Origin: Acorus gramineus
Taxonomy: Eukaryota > Streptophyta > Magnoliopsida > Acorales > Acoraceae
Length of the DNA: 64,000 bases
Direction of reading: 5' to 3'
Assembly (NCBI GenBank): GCA_030737835.1
Contig: JAUJYN010000016.1
Coordinates: forward strand, 2,209,001-2,273,000
Of this stretch, positions 19,321 through 31,719 are shown one piece after another. The translations under genes were made by a program, and so were the position numbers. Within the stretch, counting starts at the first letter, position 1, and each line of letters begins with the position of its first letter. The notes beneath the pieces are model-generated. The model saw only the letters and a program-made list of their open reading frames with translations. It searched no databases and was not told the origin of the DNA.

Positions 19321-21580
19321 GGGGCTGCTCCCAGTCAAACCCTTATGCTTATTCGATACTGACTAATTCGGTCACTTACACCTATGTTATGAATTAGAAC
19401 CTGTTTTGCATGGATTGTCCAGATTCACGAGGGAGTTGACCTGCTTCTGGAAATATTTTATTTCGGGCTTGTAGAGGCCAAATTAGGTTATGATGTCCTC
19501 ATGGATTATGATTCCAACATGTCAGAGAATGTGTATGATTTATTTCATAATTGTTGGATGTGTATTTGGTGCTGTGGAGATCAAATAGTAGGGTTAGTTG
19601 CAGCAGGTTTAGCAGTTTTGCTCGATTGTGTGTCAAGGAGTTGTTATGCATGTTGTGGAAACTATCAAGAGTTAGGTAGTCTTTGTTTGAAGTACTCACC
19701 CCTTTGATGCCCTTGCCTTGCAGATCTCGTCGGTTGGATGCGCGACGACCCGGGTATCGGTGAGTGGTTTGATCCAACCCTTCAGGAAGCATTGGATGCA
19801 TGTAGTCGTGCGTTGCGCATCCGTTGGGCACCCTGATTATACTACCTATTTAGATAAAGTAGTATGGTCATGTCTAACCCAAAATATGCTAGATATTTGC
19901 ATACTAGGTTTGTATAGCTCGTATATTGCGTAGAACCCCCTATTCTACCATATACTAGCCTATGTATTGTATTCATGTATGAATAATTGTGTTTTCATGC
20001 GCCCTTCTTGTTTGGGCATATATTTTTGTATGAGTCTTATGTATGTATAGAATATGACATGCCTTAGGTAGTTTTCTATTAGTAATACTACCCTGCTATT
20101 AGTAATATCCAGCATGTTTAAGCATGGGTTAATAACTGGGTGCACATTTAATATTCCCTAGTCATAAGACTTGAGGGCGTGGTGTAGTTGTTGTGCCCAT
20201 GCTAAATGGGGCAAAGCTATGACCAACTTAAAGAGATGATGAGCTCTCTCTTGCCCTCTCTCTTTATATGAACTGAGTAAGTAGATGTGGTTCTTACTTG
20301 ACTCAGGTTCGTTTGGGAATATTGGCATGCACATGTTAGTGCGCAAGATCGCGCTTAACCCTTCCCTTTTTACGTTGGTGTTACCCAACGCATGTTAGGG
20401 TATATTTTGTATGCTTGTATGGTTAATGGCTTTGTATGCATGTTTAATCAGGCCATACCTTGTATGCATGATATGTGGTTCACGCTTTTTATCCATGATT
20501 AGAGAGAATCCCTATAGTTAATTACTATGTTATCGTGCAAATGGTTCATGTACATAACTAAGATATAATTCTCCTGTAATATATATGCGCATGTTAAAAC
20601 AGATTAGGCCTATCTGAAATAGGCGTGGTTATGACCTGCTATTGGGTTGTACCTTATTAGTTAAAGCGCTAGCGATGTAATCGCCCCCGTGCATCCGAGT
20701 GTTGCGCTCGTTGGAATTCAGGAGAATTCATTATCATTTCGGTTTTGTTAAGCCAGTGGTTATGGCATTATGCTAGGCCTACCCATGTTTGGCGAGTGTA
20801 TGAACCATCTGTTGGGTTATGCCTTATGGGCTTATCTCTGTGCAAGAGCAGAGGTATCTCCCTCCGTCCGAGCAACGCATCTCTATGGGAGTTCAAGGGT
20901 ATTTTGATAGCATCGGTATGGGCTTACCGAGGATAGTTGATTTTCCATAGGGTTCGCATTGCGAGCGCGAAGTCTTCCTCCCAATATTGTCGTGCACTGG
21001 AGCTGCCAGCGTCGAAGCTGTCCTGTGTAGTGCCACCACTTTTAAGTGCTACCGATGCGTACTTTTGTACCCATCTGGCGGATGTACCGATCGTGGAAGG
21101 CCGATAGGTAGAGGCTACGCGGGAGAGGGCTACCGGACGATATTGCAAGCGTGGAATCATTCTCCCCTTCATCGGATCCGCGTTGAAGCTGCCTGACGTT
21201 GAAGCTGTCCTGACAGAGGGCTCCCACTTGTAGGTACTACCGATGCGTTCGACAGATGTACTGATCATTGGAGTATACTAGGTAGAGGCTACTCGGGAGA
21301 GGGCTATTGGATGACGAAGGGTGTAGAGCAAAAGGATTCTCCCAACAGTCCCATGTCACCCTTAGGGGTGAGGGTGAGGGCAAGTTGATGTCACGTTGTC
21401 ACATGACTCTTATACCCATCGAGTATACTCTAGGTATGCTACTCCTAACGTTTGAGGTATCGAAGTATATCTCTACCTCGTAGTAGATGGACTCGTTGTA
21501 ACTGTTATCCAGTAACACCATGTGTTATGGTTAACAGTTGTCCCTCCCCGAGTGTCCCAAAAGCCTCCCTCCCTTTTGGC
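19321..21580 (+). mobile_element. Family B LTR fragment B3
   Basis: This family-B copy was interrupted by element C on its left and breaks off at about 21580 on its right, where element D gag begins. It contains the mini-exon-like segment at 19724-19759 (acceptor CCTTGCCTTGCAG, donor GTGAGT), and GTTGGTGTTACCCAACGCATG at about 20378, homologous to the left edge of B2. Several blocks read GGATCCG..GAAGCTGCC and GAGAGGGCTA. B1 and B2 share these blocks. It has no coding gene. Confidence 0.7.
19724..19759 (+). other. 36-nt mini-exon-like segment, LTR B3
   Basis: It has the same length and the same AG/GTGAGT flanks as in family A, although the sequence between has diverged (ATCTCGTCGGTTGGATGCGC...). 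Conservation of the boundaries between subfamilies supports a splice function. Confidence 0.45.
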
Positions 21581-21853
21581 CCGAGGACGCTCATTTTCTT
21601 CTCGGGCCACCTCGATCGTCCGGATCAACACCTCGATCCGCTTCTCGGCACGCTCCGCTCGGGTGAGAGCCTCATCACAGATTCGTTGTAGCACGATGAC
21701 CTCGGGGCCAGGTTCGTTGCCTTCGGTCATGCCAGGAAGGGATGACGGGTTGTCCGCTAACGTGCTTGCTGGCACCGACGTTGGCGGGGGAGTTTTCTTG
21801 GGAGGTATAACGACGAGCAAGGCTTTTCGTTCTTGCCCCACAGACGACACCAA
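21581..21853 (-). pseudogene. Element D1 gag start (truncated)
   Basis: The minus-strand frame starts MVSSVGQERKALLVVIPPKK at 21853, immediately after the D1 LTR and its PBS-like TTTGGTGTCGTCTGTGGGGC. It continues through VIVLQRICDEALTRAERAEKRIEVLIRTIEVAREENERP, an acidic/basic coiled-coil-like stretch, and ends where family-B sequence starts at about 21580. It is inferred to be the N terminus of a Tat-type gag from its position and composition. Confidence 0.6.
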
Positions 21854-21855
21854 AC

Positions 21856-22509
21856 TGGAGGGACATAAATTTTTCTTACCGAGTTTGGGTAAGAGGATCT
21901 GGCCACTGCCGTTCTCCTCCGCCTAATTCCGTCATCTTCCGCTGGGGAGCACTCCTTGAATGCCATAGACACGGGGAGGTGGGGACCTGCGAAAGACCCT
22001 CCGACGCTCAAGTCAATCAAGGTGGCCAAAAAAGAGATTTTACATAAAGAAATTGTGCATACCTCTTATGTGGGTTGTTGCCCCCTATTTATAGAAGAAT
22101 TTGAGTGGTGTTAGGGTTTCTGACTTACTCCTTCCCATTCGGCGGACGAGAGTCCATCAATCATCAGTGAGGGGACAATAGATATAATTGTAGGATTTGG
22201 TCAATTATAAGTTGACATGCATATCCATATTTGGTTGGGATTTAGTGGATACAGTCATTGATGACTTGATTTAGTGATAAATACCAACATTGACTGAATT
22301 TGAATTATAGTTAATGCAATATATCTAGAAAGATCAGGGCCATATGAGAGTGGATAAATACTGACTTGGCTTGCTGTAGTCGATCGGGTATGGGCCTTCA
22401 GGCCGAGTTTGTTCATGCTCGAACAGGATGGGCATTGCTTTGTCGGGCCGGATCCGATGGGACCCACGATCCGACCCACTTTGGGTAGCTTAAAAATTTA
22501 GCGCGCACA
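21856..22509 (-). repeat. Family D LTR, copy D1
   Basis: The minus strand starts TGTGCGCGCTAAATTT at 22509 and ends near CCCTCCA at 21856, next to a Tat-like PBS. It holds a TATA-like TATAAATA (near 22095) and CCTTGAATGCCATAGACACG-type sequence on the plus strand, closely matched by copy D2 at 24156-24816. It is a 5' LTR because gag follows it. Confidence 0.75.
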
Positions 22510-24155
22510 CTAGGGTTATGATTTATTCATATACATGATAAGTTTTATTTATTTTAAAATTTTACTAATTAATAGTTTATTTTTATAGAAAAAAAAGTGT
22601 GTTTTGATATAATTTTATGAATTTTTGTTATTTTATTATTATTTTGAATTTTCTCAATTTTGTCTTTTCTAGTTTTGTCTTTTAGTGTCTCTTTATGTGG
22701 TAAATAGGTTTTGATCCTCTGTTTAGGATATATGGAGATAGTTTTAGAATGTTGGATGTAAAAAATAGTTTTAGAATGTTTTAGAATGTTGGGTATAAAA
22801 AATATGTACCACAGTATATATGGAGATAGTTTTAGAATGTTGGGTATAAAAAATTTATATCCATTAATTATAACTGGGTAATTAGTTCTTGGGTCTCGGT
22901 TTAAATCATAGATTTTAAGTAATCATTTATATGGTTCATGTAGGTTCTAATTGCGGACTTCGTTCTCTAAACCTAGGGTCCATTTGAGGTGACTGGGCTT
23001 ACTGATCTATATCATATGGGCTTTTACTCTATGACTATATATTCTTGATTCTCATATTTTGATTTAGATTAATCTTATTTGAACCATATTATATGTTATT
23101 CATGCATATATATTATATGTTACATATTGATCAAATTGCATCCCTTATTGAATAAAATTGCATGATTTAATTCATTCATCATGTCATTTAAAATAGCATG
23201 AATTATGTTATTCATGTTATGCATTATATTTTGTAAGCCAGTTACATTTTTTAAATTAATTAATGTTTATATGCCTTATATAATAAAAGTCAGTTACATT
23301 CACAAATGAACCTGAACTTTTTGTGCAATATATTTTGAAACTAAGTAACATTTACAAAATTTAACTGATTTTTTATCTGATCTTAGTTATTCATCAATAG
23401 TCAGTTACATTCATTAAATGGTGGATGTGAAAGTAAAAAAAGGTGGAGTTCAGAGGAGGACTGGAAAGATAGCTGAATCACTTCTCAAATGATAGAGGGC
23501 GGTGAGAGGAATCCAAGGGTAGTGACATCGATCGCTGGAGATGAGCAGATCAACCGAAATGATTTTTTTAAGTGACAAATGTGTATAAACAGTTAAAAAA
23601 TTTTGGAATGTGTTTTGGGAGGAGGAAAACGTGAGGTATAAAATGAGGGGTAATATTGTATTTTGTCTTTTTAACTTTTTGAAAGGTCAAACAGACAAAC
23701 CAATGAGAAAATGTCATCTTATGGAGCTTCTGAGTGGTGCCTAAATACTAAGCCTGGATAGCAGGACTCTATTGGAAATTTGGTTCCTTCATTTCTTATC
23801 TATCAAGGATTTCCAGCCTCCGGTCTGGAACAATTCAATCATGTTGTCCTTGATCAAAATTGTGTAAGACTCTTTGATGGGTCTTTTTTTTTTTTTTTTG
23901 AAATTTTCTGATTGACTTGAAACGGATAATGATAATTTTTGGAATTTAATTGATGAAATTCTAATTGTATTTTAGTTATTTTCAATTAGGCTAGATCTGT
24001 TGAAATTAGTGTCGCATTAGATGTGTATTTTTTTAAATTTTACTTGAGATCTGATGTGTTTCATGGTTCATGACAAAGACGGGTGACTCATTGGTTTTCA
24101 TTTTTTTTTTTTTTTTTTTTTGTGTTTGGGTCAAAATATTTCATTGTTTCCATTT
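22510..24155. other. AT-rich non-coding stretch
   Basis: No gene is seen. It holds a small duplicated block (GGAGATAGTTTTAGAATGTT at about 22735 and 22828), three spaced CAGTTACATT words (23240, 23290, 23402) and T-runs at 23886 and 24101. It separates the two family-D LTRs and has no recognisable retroelement coding sequence. Confidence 0.6.
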
Positions 24156-24816
24156 TGGAGGGGTAGAAATTCAGAAATTCGTCTTATCGAGTTCGGGTTA
24201 ATGGATCTAACCACTCCCGTTCTCCCCCGCCTGATTCAATCGTCGTTCGCCGGGAAGCACTCCTCGAACGCCATGGACACAGGGAGGTGGGGACTTGCAA
24301 AAGATGACGCTCAAGTCAGTCAAGGTGGCCGAGGAATGGTAATTTCAAAAAGAATTATGCATACCTTTTCTGTGAGCAGCTGCCCCATATTTATAGAAGA
24401 ATTTGGATGGTATTAGGGTTTCTGATTAACCCTTTTCCATCGGACGGTCCAGGCCCCAGTCTTCATTGAGGAGATCAAAGCTAGACTCCCTTGATTTGGT
24501 CAATTAAGGGTTGACATATATATCCATATTTAGTTGGGATTTTGTGGACACAGTCAATGATGACTTGATTTGATGATATATACTAGAATTGATTGAATTT
24601 GAATGCTGATCATTATCAGTTAATGCAATATATCTAAGAAGATTAAGGCAATATGTGATTTGATAAATACTGACTTAGCTTGTAGTCGGTCGGGTATGGG
24701 CCTTTGATTTGAGTCTGTTCGGACTCAGGCTGAATGGGCCATTGTTTTCTCGGGTCGGATCCAATGGGACCTACAACCCAGCCGGCTTTGGGTAGCCTAT
24801 ATATTTAGCACCCACA
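24156..24816 (-). repeat. Family D LTR, copy D2
   Basis: This 661-bp homologue of D1 starts TGTGGGTGCTAAATATATAGG at 24816 on the minus strand, with the same TATA-like TATAAATATGGGGC (near 24390) and the GGGAAGCACTCCTCGAACGC block on the plus strand. No gag follows it and no target duplication is visible, so it is an isolated or truncated LTR. Confidence 0.7.
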
Positions 24817-26183
24817 TAGTTGATACTTTGACCCTTTAGTTTCATTTTTGGGAATCCTCCACTTGACCTTAAAAAAAAAAAAAAATCATTCTTAGGAATT
24901 CTTATGCGCTCGTGAATTTTCAAAGAAGAGAGGTATTTGAATTTTTATTTGATGGTAGGGGGTTATTAGTATGACACATTTTCATCCTTGATTAAGTTAA
25001 TGGAATATCCCATAATTTTCTTAACTATCAACAGAATTTTAATTAAAGAGCTTATTTAGATTTACATATGAGTTTTTAAAGGGTTATATGAACTTTTGGA
25101 AAAATGAGGGGTTACATGGATATCGGATAATTTGCATGGGGTTATATGAATTTTTTTCTGTTATAAAAATGTGAAAAAATATTCAACTAGACATATACCT
25201 CGATACAATAGGTGGAGGGGATTAAAATTGTATTTAGGACTGTAAAAATGACTAAGTTTAGCAGAATACATTGTATATGACACATCAACAAATAAGAAAT
25301 CAGTCGGAAATCTACACGCAGTCCTTTTTGCAATCCGTTTTGTAGCCCCATACGCTATGATAACGTAATTTATATTGCACTATCATAGTATAGGAGTATT
25401 ATCATAGTATATGACCCAATTTTTTTTTTTTCATTTTTTCACTATGAAAAAAAAAATACTTATGTATCTCAGTATATAATTCATTTCATATAACAACATG
25501 CACTTCAATCAGAGCTGCGCGTATCTTTTTCCTAAAAATAATGTTTCAAAGCATCCTTTAACGAAGGGCGTTGTTTTACACAATACTTTTTTACAGCCCT
25601 AAAAAAACAATCATATATATCTCATTAGTCATCCAACAAGGTATATACCCCCTTCGAACGAGGTATATACACCTGCTAAATTGTGTCAATTCAATTCAAA
25701 ATAGAGTGATTAACATTTTTCTTCATACCTTAGAGATTTACTTTTCTTTAAAAAATATCAGACATAAGTGAATCGTCTGTGAGACTACATTTTGGGCCAT
25801 ACCTAATATTATCCTTTGCCGTATTCAACTATCATGTAGCCCAGTAAAATTCCAGACAGTACAAGATGTAATATCCATGAAAGAGTGAATTAACAAACTA
25901 TTTCATTCAACAAAGTTTCAACTACGTGCATACAAACTGGCACACATCGTGCCCCAAAACAAACTGCTTCAGCATTTATATCATATAAGTGCTTATATAA
26001 GTCAACCATCCCAAAATGATACTACATTCTTCCCCTACATGTATCCATGTACATGTATACAGGTGTAAGTACATGTAAACAAAAAACTATACCCAATATA
26101 TACTCTCCCAAAAACAAAAGCTTTGGACACTAACAAAAAGTAGCAACTGAAAATGGCATGGAAAGCAGCATCACCCTCCAGCT
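24817..26183. other. Intergenic stretch downstream of the F-box gene
   Basis: No gene is seen. It is AT-rich with poly-A/T runs. The last few hundred bases (about 25850-26183) should include the 3' untranslated region of the F-box gene on the minus strand, but no single polyadenylation signal stands out. Confidence 0.5.
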
Positions 26184-26706
26184 TTAGTCATCAAGGGAAC
26201 TGTCCGTCGCTGCACCATCACTGTTGTTTCCATCATCTGAACTCTGATAAAAATAGCCATCATCATCCCATGGGTCTCTAAAGGTCCGAATCTTATGACA
26301 TTTATCCTTGAGATCTCCCTGCATCATCACATTCAAACACCCGAGGATGTCAAGGTTAGTAAGGGCACTGCAGTTGGACACGATAGCATGGAGGCCAATA
26401 TCACAGCAGCGGCCATAGGCAAGCTCGAGCTGGCGGAGTCCAGGCATTGAGTTTGCGATTGCAAGTGCCTCACTATCATCCACCTCAGACGATGAACTGC
26501 CCTCAAAACCTGGTGGGGGCAATGTGCGGCGTAACTGCTCCAATAACTTGCAATGCCACCCAAATTCCTCAATCCCCTTGGATGTGATGGATAGGCAGTA
26601 GCTGATGTCAAGAATTTTGAGTGCGGCAAAACATTTTGCATGGGTCTTCACATTCTCGTCCGTCACTTCGCTCATTGGGATTTTCAGGACCGTAAGGCAT
26701 TTTGCA
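26184..26706 (-). CDS. FBW2: FBW2-like gene, exon 2 (LRRs and acidic tail)
   Basis: The acceptor CTTTGATATCCAG is followed by an exon of 523 nt that completes a Phe codon and continues AKCLTVLKIPMSEV. It ends with TAA at 26186-26184. It encodes the leucine-rich repeats and an acidic Ser/Asp-rich C terminus. Confidence 0.85.
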
Positions 26707-28500
26707 CTGGATATCAAAGGGAAAAAACAAGCAGAGAAAATCTCAATGGCTATGAGCAACAAATTATTACTGTTCTTTTACATGCAGATAAAGGTGTATC
26801 ATTCCGGTCCCCACCATGCATTCAAAAAAAAAAAAAAAAACAATAATCCATTATATTTCACTGATTAGATAAAGTAAGATTATACTTGTTTAACTTACGC
26901 ATTAAAAATATGTGTACTAGTGGTTCTTATTTTGAGATGAATTGAAAAGATTAAAAAAACACATCAATTGATTCTTTCATCTTACTAGAATCAAGAGTGT
27001 TCATGTTAAAACAAGGCATACAGATATATGAACAACATGATGCGGCAATGCCAATCCAGCAACTTACTGAATCCAAGAATATAATTAATAATCTTATCAC
27101 CCATAATTAATTTAAATCATCCATATGCGGGCAAATATTCAAACAAAAACTGGAAATCCTACGATCGTGAATTCGAACAAAAGATGGTGTTTTATAATCG
27201 AGAAACAACATATACTGAAAATCTAAAAAAAAATATTAAAATATCTGATACTAAAGAAATATTCAATAAAATGTGGAAAGATATATAAAATCATAGTACA
27301 GTAAATGGAAAATAAACACACCCACACACCAAAAGAAATAAATAAAAATAACCATCCAAAACACGTCATCAAACCATAATCAGAACAATAAAATTTATTA
27401 ACCACGCAATCAAGAACGACAGAATCTTCAGTTCAGCATTAATAATGAAGGAACAATATCAAACCATGTTTTCAGAAGAAAAACCAAGATCATACAGACA
27501 TTCTATAATGACAACATGGAATCCATTATGTAGAAAAAGTAGGCACCACCGCACCAAACAAAACTCACTTTCCAACCATCCATTCAGACAGCCAAGTACC
27601 ACTAAAAAATGGATCAACAAAATACAAATGAAAAAATAGAAACAGGGATACTACAATGCAAAACACTTAAACAAAGTCGTTCTAAGATGGAAAAAAACAG
27701 ATACTAAAAAAATTCAGGGTACATCTCCATAAACAAATCCATTCCATCCCATCCCCCTTCAAATTACACAAACCATTCCAATGAAAAATAACACCAAGAC
27801 AGGAGATCAGATTTCCAGAATTACTGTGGTAGCCAATAAGAGGCTGCCACGTATTCGATAGACTATTAAAAGTATTAAAAAAATGAACACAATTTTTTAC
27901 ACTGCCTACGCAGAAAAGTTATTGGTTGTCACAGAAGAAATCTGATCTCCCAAAACAGACTCCATTTCCAACATACCTAGAATATTTGACTAAAAAAAGA
28001 AAAGTCTGCCAAGAACAAAAAATTAAAGAAACGTTTCCAGGCAAACAGTCAAATACCCATTTAAAACGGAACCTAAAAAAAAAAAAAACACACTCAAGTA
28101 AACATGAAAAAAATTGAAAACAAATAGAAACATAACCCACTGAAATAACACCGAATCACCATGAAAAAAGAAAGAGAAAATGAGGGTTTTACAAGTTAGA
28201 CAAGAAGGAGAACGCAAAGTCGCCGATGCGGAAGGCGGAGAGGCGTCGGAGGTTCCCTTGGGAGCGGAAGACAAGGGAAGAGATAGCGAAGTCGATGACG
28301 TGGGAGCTGTAAACCCTCCTGCACCACTGCTCGAGCTCTATGTTACCCCAGCAGTCCGGCCCTGACACCGCGTCCCTCCAACCCGTGCACACGAACGGCA
28401 CCACTCGAGCCACCTCGTCCGTCTCTATCCCTTTCACTATCATCGCCATCAATTCTGGGGTCAGCCCCTCCCACACCGACCTCCTCGGCCGCCTCCGCAT
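26184..28500 (-). CDS. FBW2: FBW2-like F-box/leucine-rich-repeat protein
   Basis: Two exons (28500-28193 and 26706-26184) join in phase 2 across a GT..AG intron of 1486 nt to give 276 codons. The N terminus VWEGLTPELMAMIVKGI...VVPFVCTGWRDAV is an F-box, which binds SKP1/ASK in an SCF ubiquitin ligase. Leucine-rich-repeat-like segments follow (AKCLTVLKIPM, FAALKILDISYCLSITSKGIEEF, MPGLRQLELAYGRCCDIGLHAI, CSALTNLDILGCLNV), then a short acidic tail. The repeat register, the AIAN-MP-L motif and GPDCW match Arabidopsis FBW2 (known to promote ARGONAUTE1 turnover) better than SKIP1. The tail is shorter than in Arabidopsis. The start at 28500 is chosen because a TATA box lies 66 bp upstream, so the upstream in-frame Met at 28623 would precede transcription. 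The reading frame is intact. Confidence 0.85.
28193..28500 (-). CDS. FBW2: FBW2-like gene, exon 1 (F-box)
   Basis: The exon has 308 nt from ATG at 28500 to the donor GTAAAAC after 28193, ending in phase 2. It encodes the F-box and the first linker (WGNIELEQWCRRVYSSHVIDFAI...LRRLSAFRIGDFAFSFLSN). Confidence 0.85.
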
Positions 28501-28565
28501 CCTGGCCTGCAGTTTCGCCACTTTTGTCGTCTCAATGCCTCTCTCTCTTTCTCTCTCTGCGAGCG

Positions 28566-28574
28566 TAATATAAA
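28566..28574 (-). promoter_or_regulatory. TATA box of the FBW2-like gene
   Basis: The minus strand reads CCTTTATATTACGC 66 bp upstream of the chosen ATG, followed by a GA-rich leader (GCAGAGAGAGAAAGAGAGAG). The spacing implies a 5' leader of about 35-40 nt. Confidence 0.6.
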
Positions 28575-30149
28575 GGGGTGGTGGTGAGTACGAACGAGCA
28601 CCGAGTGAAGAATCGTCTAACACGTGGAAAGTGGCCGTTGGAATGGACGGTGAGGATTTTGGAGGGGTGATGGCGATGTTTGGGATGGCCTGGGAAACGG
28701 AAAAGACGGTGTCCGTCTATCTTCTTGATTGAATCTCAACCATTTACAGGGCATTGATTCACGTGACAGTCGGCGTGTGACGAATTTTTGGTTTTACAAA
28801 ATGCATTTTGTAAGACAATTGTATAGAAAGATCAAAAGAAACAATTATGTCAACGGTCCTTTGAACATTTACTACATGTTTTAATTTTGATAATATAAAA
28901 GATTATATGTATACATGTGAGACTCAAGATTACTCATCTCTTGTATCACGTTAAGACAACTAGACTCACAAGATACGCTAATCACGACTCATTGCTGTTG
29001 AGTATATTCATACAAATGAATTAAGCATCGTGCATCAAATGATACAAAAACAGGCTCTACCAAGGAGTCAATTGGGTCCATCAGCCGCCCAAGGGGGTCT
29101 ACTACCCTTATCGAGCTATCGATCGACTACACTTCTCTGGCCGATGCACAATCAGCTAGGGTGTCGCACAATGCCTCAACCCGTAACCAAGTCCAATAAT
29201 AGTCATAACTCGATACTCGATTGATCCCAAACCCTATCCTACTCTCTCTTAGGTACAAACATACATGAAATCATAAATGAGAACATTCAAAAACTCCTAG
29301 GAATGCTCTTCTAATGGGTCTACAAAATGACATCGGATAACAATGAAAACATCATCAAAATGTTCTGAAAAACATTTATATTGAAATATTTCATTCTTAG
29401 TTTTTTTAAAAAATATTATAATGATTCAAAATAGTAGATTCCACAATTAAGTAACCTAGGCATAATATACCGGTTAATTGGTAAATTGAATCTATAAATC
29501 CATAGAAATCCGAATACGCCAAAGAATAGAAAGATCTAATCATGAAATTCATTTATACTAGAACATGCATGAATGACCCTAGATCCATAGAAATCCATGA
29601 AACCTACACAAAAAAAACTCACAAAAACCCAATTGAATCCTCTAAACTATAGATCTATCACATATATGAATATAGATTTGATGCATATATACCCTCTCAA
29701 AACACTATATTGTCAAAATACCTGCGCCCTTTAAAGGATTAATTGTGCAACCTTGCCCTCTGAAGGGGTATTTATGCACAATATAAATATTTTAAGTTTT
29801 AAATTAATACCCCTCAAAAGGGCAACTATGCAAAACTTAATCCATTTTGTGGGGAATTGATGGAAACAATATTTCACCAGGGGTATTTTGATAAAATGGG
29901 AAAATTTCAGGGGCACATATACAAAAAAAAAAACCTTGTATTAAATTTGATTTATAATAAACCATGTGAAAATATCGATTAAAACATCATTGTTCAAGAT
30001 CATCCAAAGACGAATTAAAAACAAAGCATCAGAAAACTTCAAACATGCCTTTTACCTTCTATTATTAAGCCCTAGCATGATATATCTCTAAACCCAATCA
30101 CACGGTGATTAAATGACATGAAAATACCTTGAAAACATCTTTGTTTCAT

Positions 30150-30800
30150 ATGTATAATATTAGAGTCTGAAATCCTTTAAAAAACACAATAAAAAAAATC
30201 GACAAGGAACTCTCATGAAAACATATGAAGTAGATCCTCCTTTGAGTGGTGATCCAAGTCTATAACAAACGAATTTGCACTCAGGAACTTCTTGATACCA
30301 GTGTGGTTCGCCCAAAGGGATTCCGCCGCTCAAGTCAGTAGGGAATTCAATTTTTTTGTTTATAAAACAATGACCTGGTGAATTAGGGTTGCATATATTC
30401 TTCCTACCTATTGCCCCCATCTTATATCGGAGAAAACCACAAACCTGCAGTGTAACCGTCCCTTTGATCTGACAAAATATTCCGTGTCCGAGAAGATTCA
30501 GCGGCGTGTAGAGTATTGGTCAGTTCATTACAAAATCGAGAGCATGTGATGTTAAATTAGGTGTGCCATGTTTGTAATTGATGCATTTAATCCAATTCTG
30601 TTAATCTGTTTGTTAATCCTGACAGCTGTACTGGATAGGGTAGGCCCTAACTTCCTACAACTATGCTCAAATCAGGTTCTAACCGCTCTGCTCGAAGGGG
30701 ATTCTCCGGTGGCTCTATCATTGGCAGGTCAACCTTGCGACTAACTTTCTGGCACCTCAAGCCACGATTAGCCTGGTCTTTCTCTCCTTCTTAGAAGACC
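30150..30800 (-). mobile_element. Possible Tat-type LTR remnant
   Basis: On the minus strand, CCTACTGACTTGAGCGGCGG followed by CCCTTTGGGCGAACC resembles the ACTTGAGCGTCGGAG...CTTTGGC signature seen in LTRs of elements C and D. A GC-richer segment (GTTCTAACCGCTCTGCTCGAAGG, 30676 on) follows. No partner LTR or target duplication is visible; the edges are guesses. Confidence 0.35.
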
Positions 30801-31562
30801 AATAGAGCTATCTTCCCCGCATAACATGTCTGGTCAATGTACAGTTCTGGTCACTGGACATCACATTGGATCAAACCGCTTAAAGAACACGTCACATAAA
30901 AAATCAGCATGAAATTTTTCCTCCATAGGAGTAAGAGGGAGAGAGATACCCTCTTTGCACACAAAAAAATTATGTTTCCATGAAAAATTTGTTTTATTCA
31001 ACTTTAATGGGTTAATCTAAACCATTCATCTTGATGTACTTCATCGTTCAAATAAAATGTATCTTCATAATATTTACAATTTGGTACACTACATATTTTT
31101 TGATATTTTGGATAATTACTCAAATCCAAATCCAGATTTTTTAATCTACTGATACTTGTTTTAAATATCCATCAAATACATATATTTTAGTTCAGATACA
31201 GATACGGATATGAGTCTATCTCTGATCCATATCCACCCCATCGACAGACTTAACTATATGGCTACAAAAGCGCATGAATCCGATAATGGCGTCATTAATC
31301 ATCTTAATTTTATGAGATACAAATCAATTCACTCACTCACGGAAAAGCCCAACTTAAAAAACTTCAAAATGTAAGTAGGTCTCGTGATAACGGAATCAGA
31401 AAGTCTTTCGATTTGTATAGTGATTTTTCAACTTCTTCCATTCAATCCATTTAGCGATCTTAGTTAAATTGGGAATAGCAACCGAGCGAGTGAACAGGGA
31501 GACCCACAATTATAGGGAACATTGACCTACAAGAGACGAACCTCTTTTGGAGTGTTCTTATC

Positions 31563-31587
31563 AATATATATATATATATATATATCA
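31563..31587. repeat. (TA)n microsatellite
   Basis: An uninterrupted AT dinucleotide run lies 3' of the UVR8 stop codon. It could lie in or next to the 3' untranslated region. Confidence 0.85.
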
Positions 31588-31635
31588 ACAGTAGCGTTTA
31601 CAAATCACCAAGTGACTACAACATGTAGGATTTAT

Positions 31636-31719
31636 TTAAAATCGAATGCGCTTGACATCATTCTCCGGGACATTTGCATCACTGCCACTGGCCCTGACTG
31701 GACTTTGTTGTCCCACAAT
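31636..31719 (-). CDS. UVR8: UVR8 last exon (C terminus)
   Basis: The 84-nt exon reads [27 protein letters not shown] and stop TAA (31638-31636). Acceptor TTGTGCAG. The poorly conserved spacer followed by VP-x-x-DVKR-(V/I/M)-R-(I/F) is the usual UVR8 ending. Confidence 0.9.
   Translation of the reverse strand: MVGQQSPVRASGSDANVPENDVKRIRF

Larger units (their letters stand above)
28575..31635. other. Intergenic region between the FBW2-like gene and UVR8
   Basis: No coding gene is seen. It includes the FBW2-like promoter at its left end and the UVR8 3' untranslated region at its right end, where AAATAAA overlaps the stop codon region. About 30180-30420 holds a Tat-LTR-like word (plus strand CCGCCGCTCAAGTCAGTAGGG, minus strand CTGACTTGAGCGGCGG), suggesting an old LTR remnant. 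(TA)n lies at 31563-31587. Confidence 0.5.

Noticed and set aside
26605-26868. Plus-strand open frames over the FBW2-like gene
   Set aside because: They are antisense shadows of the exon and intron; splicing and motifs support the minus strand only.
28501-28623. N-terminal extension of the FBW2-like frame to the Met at 28623
   Set aside because: The TATA box at 28566-28574 lies inside this extension, and the F-box family starts close to the Met at 28500.
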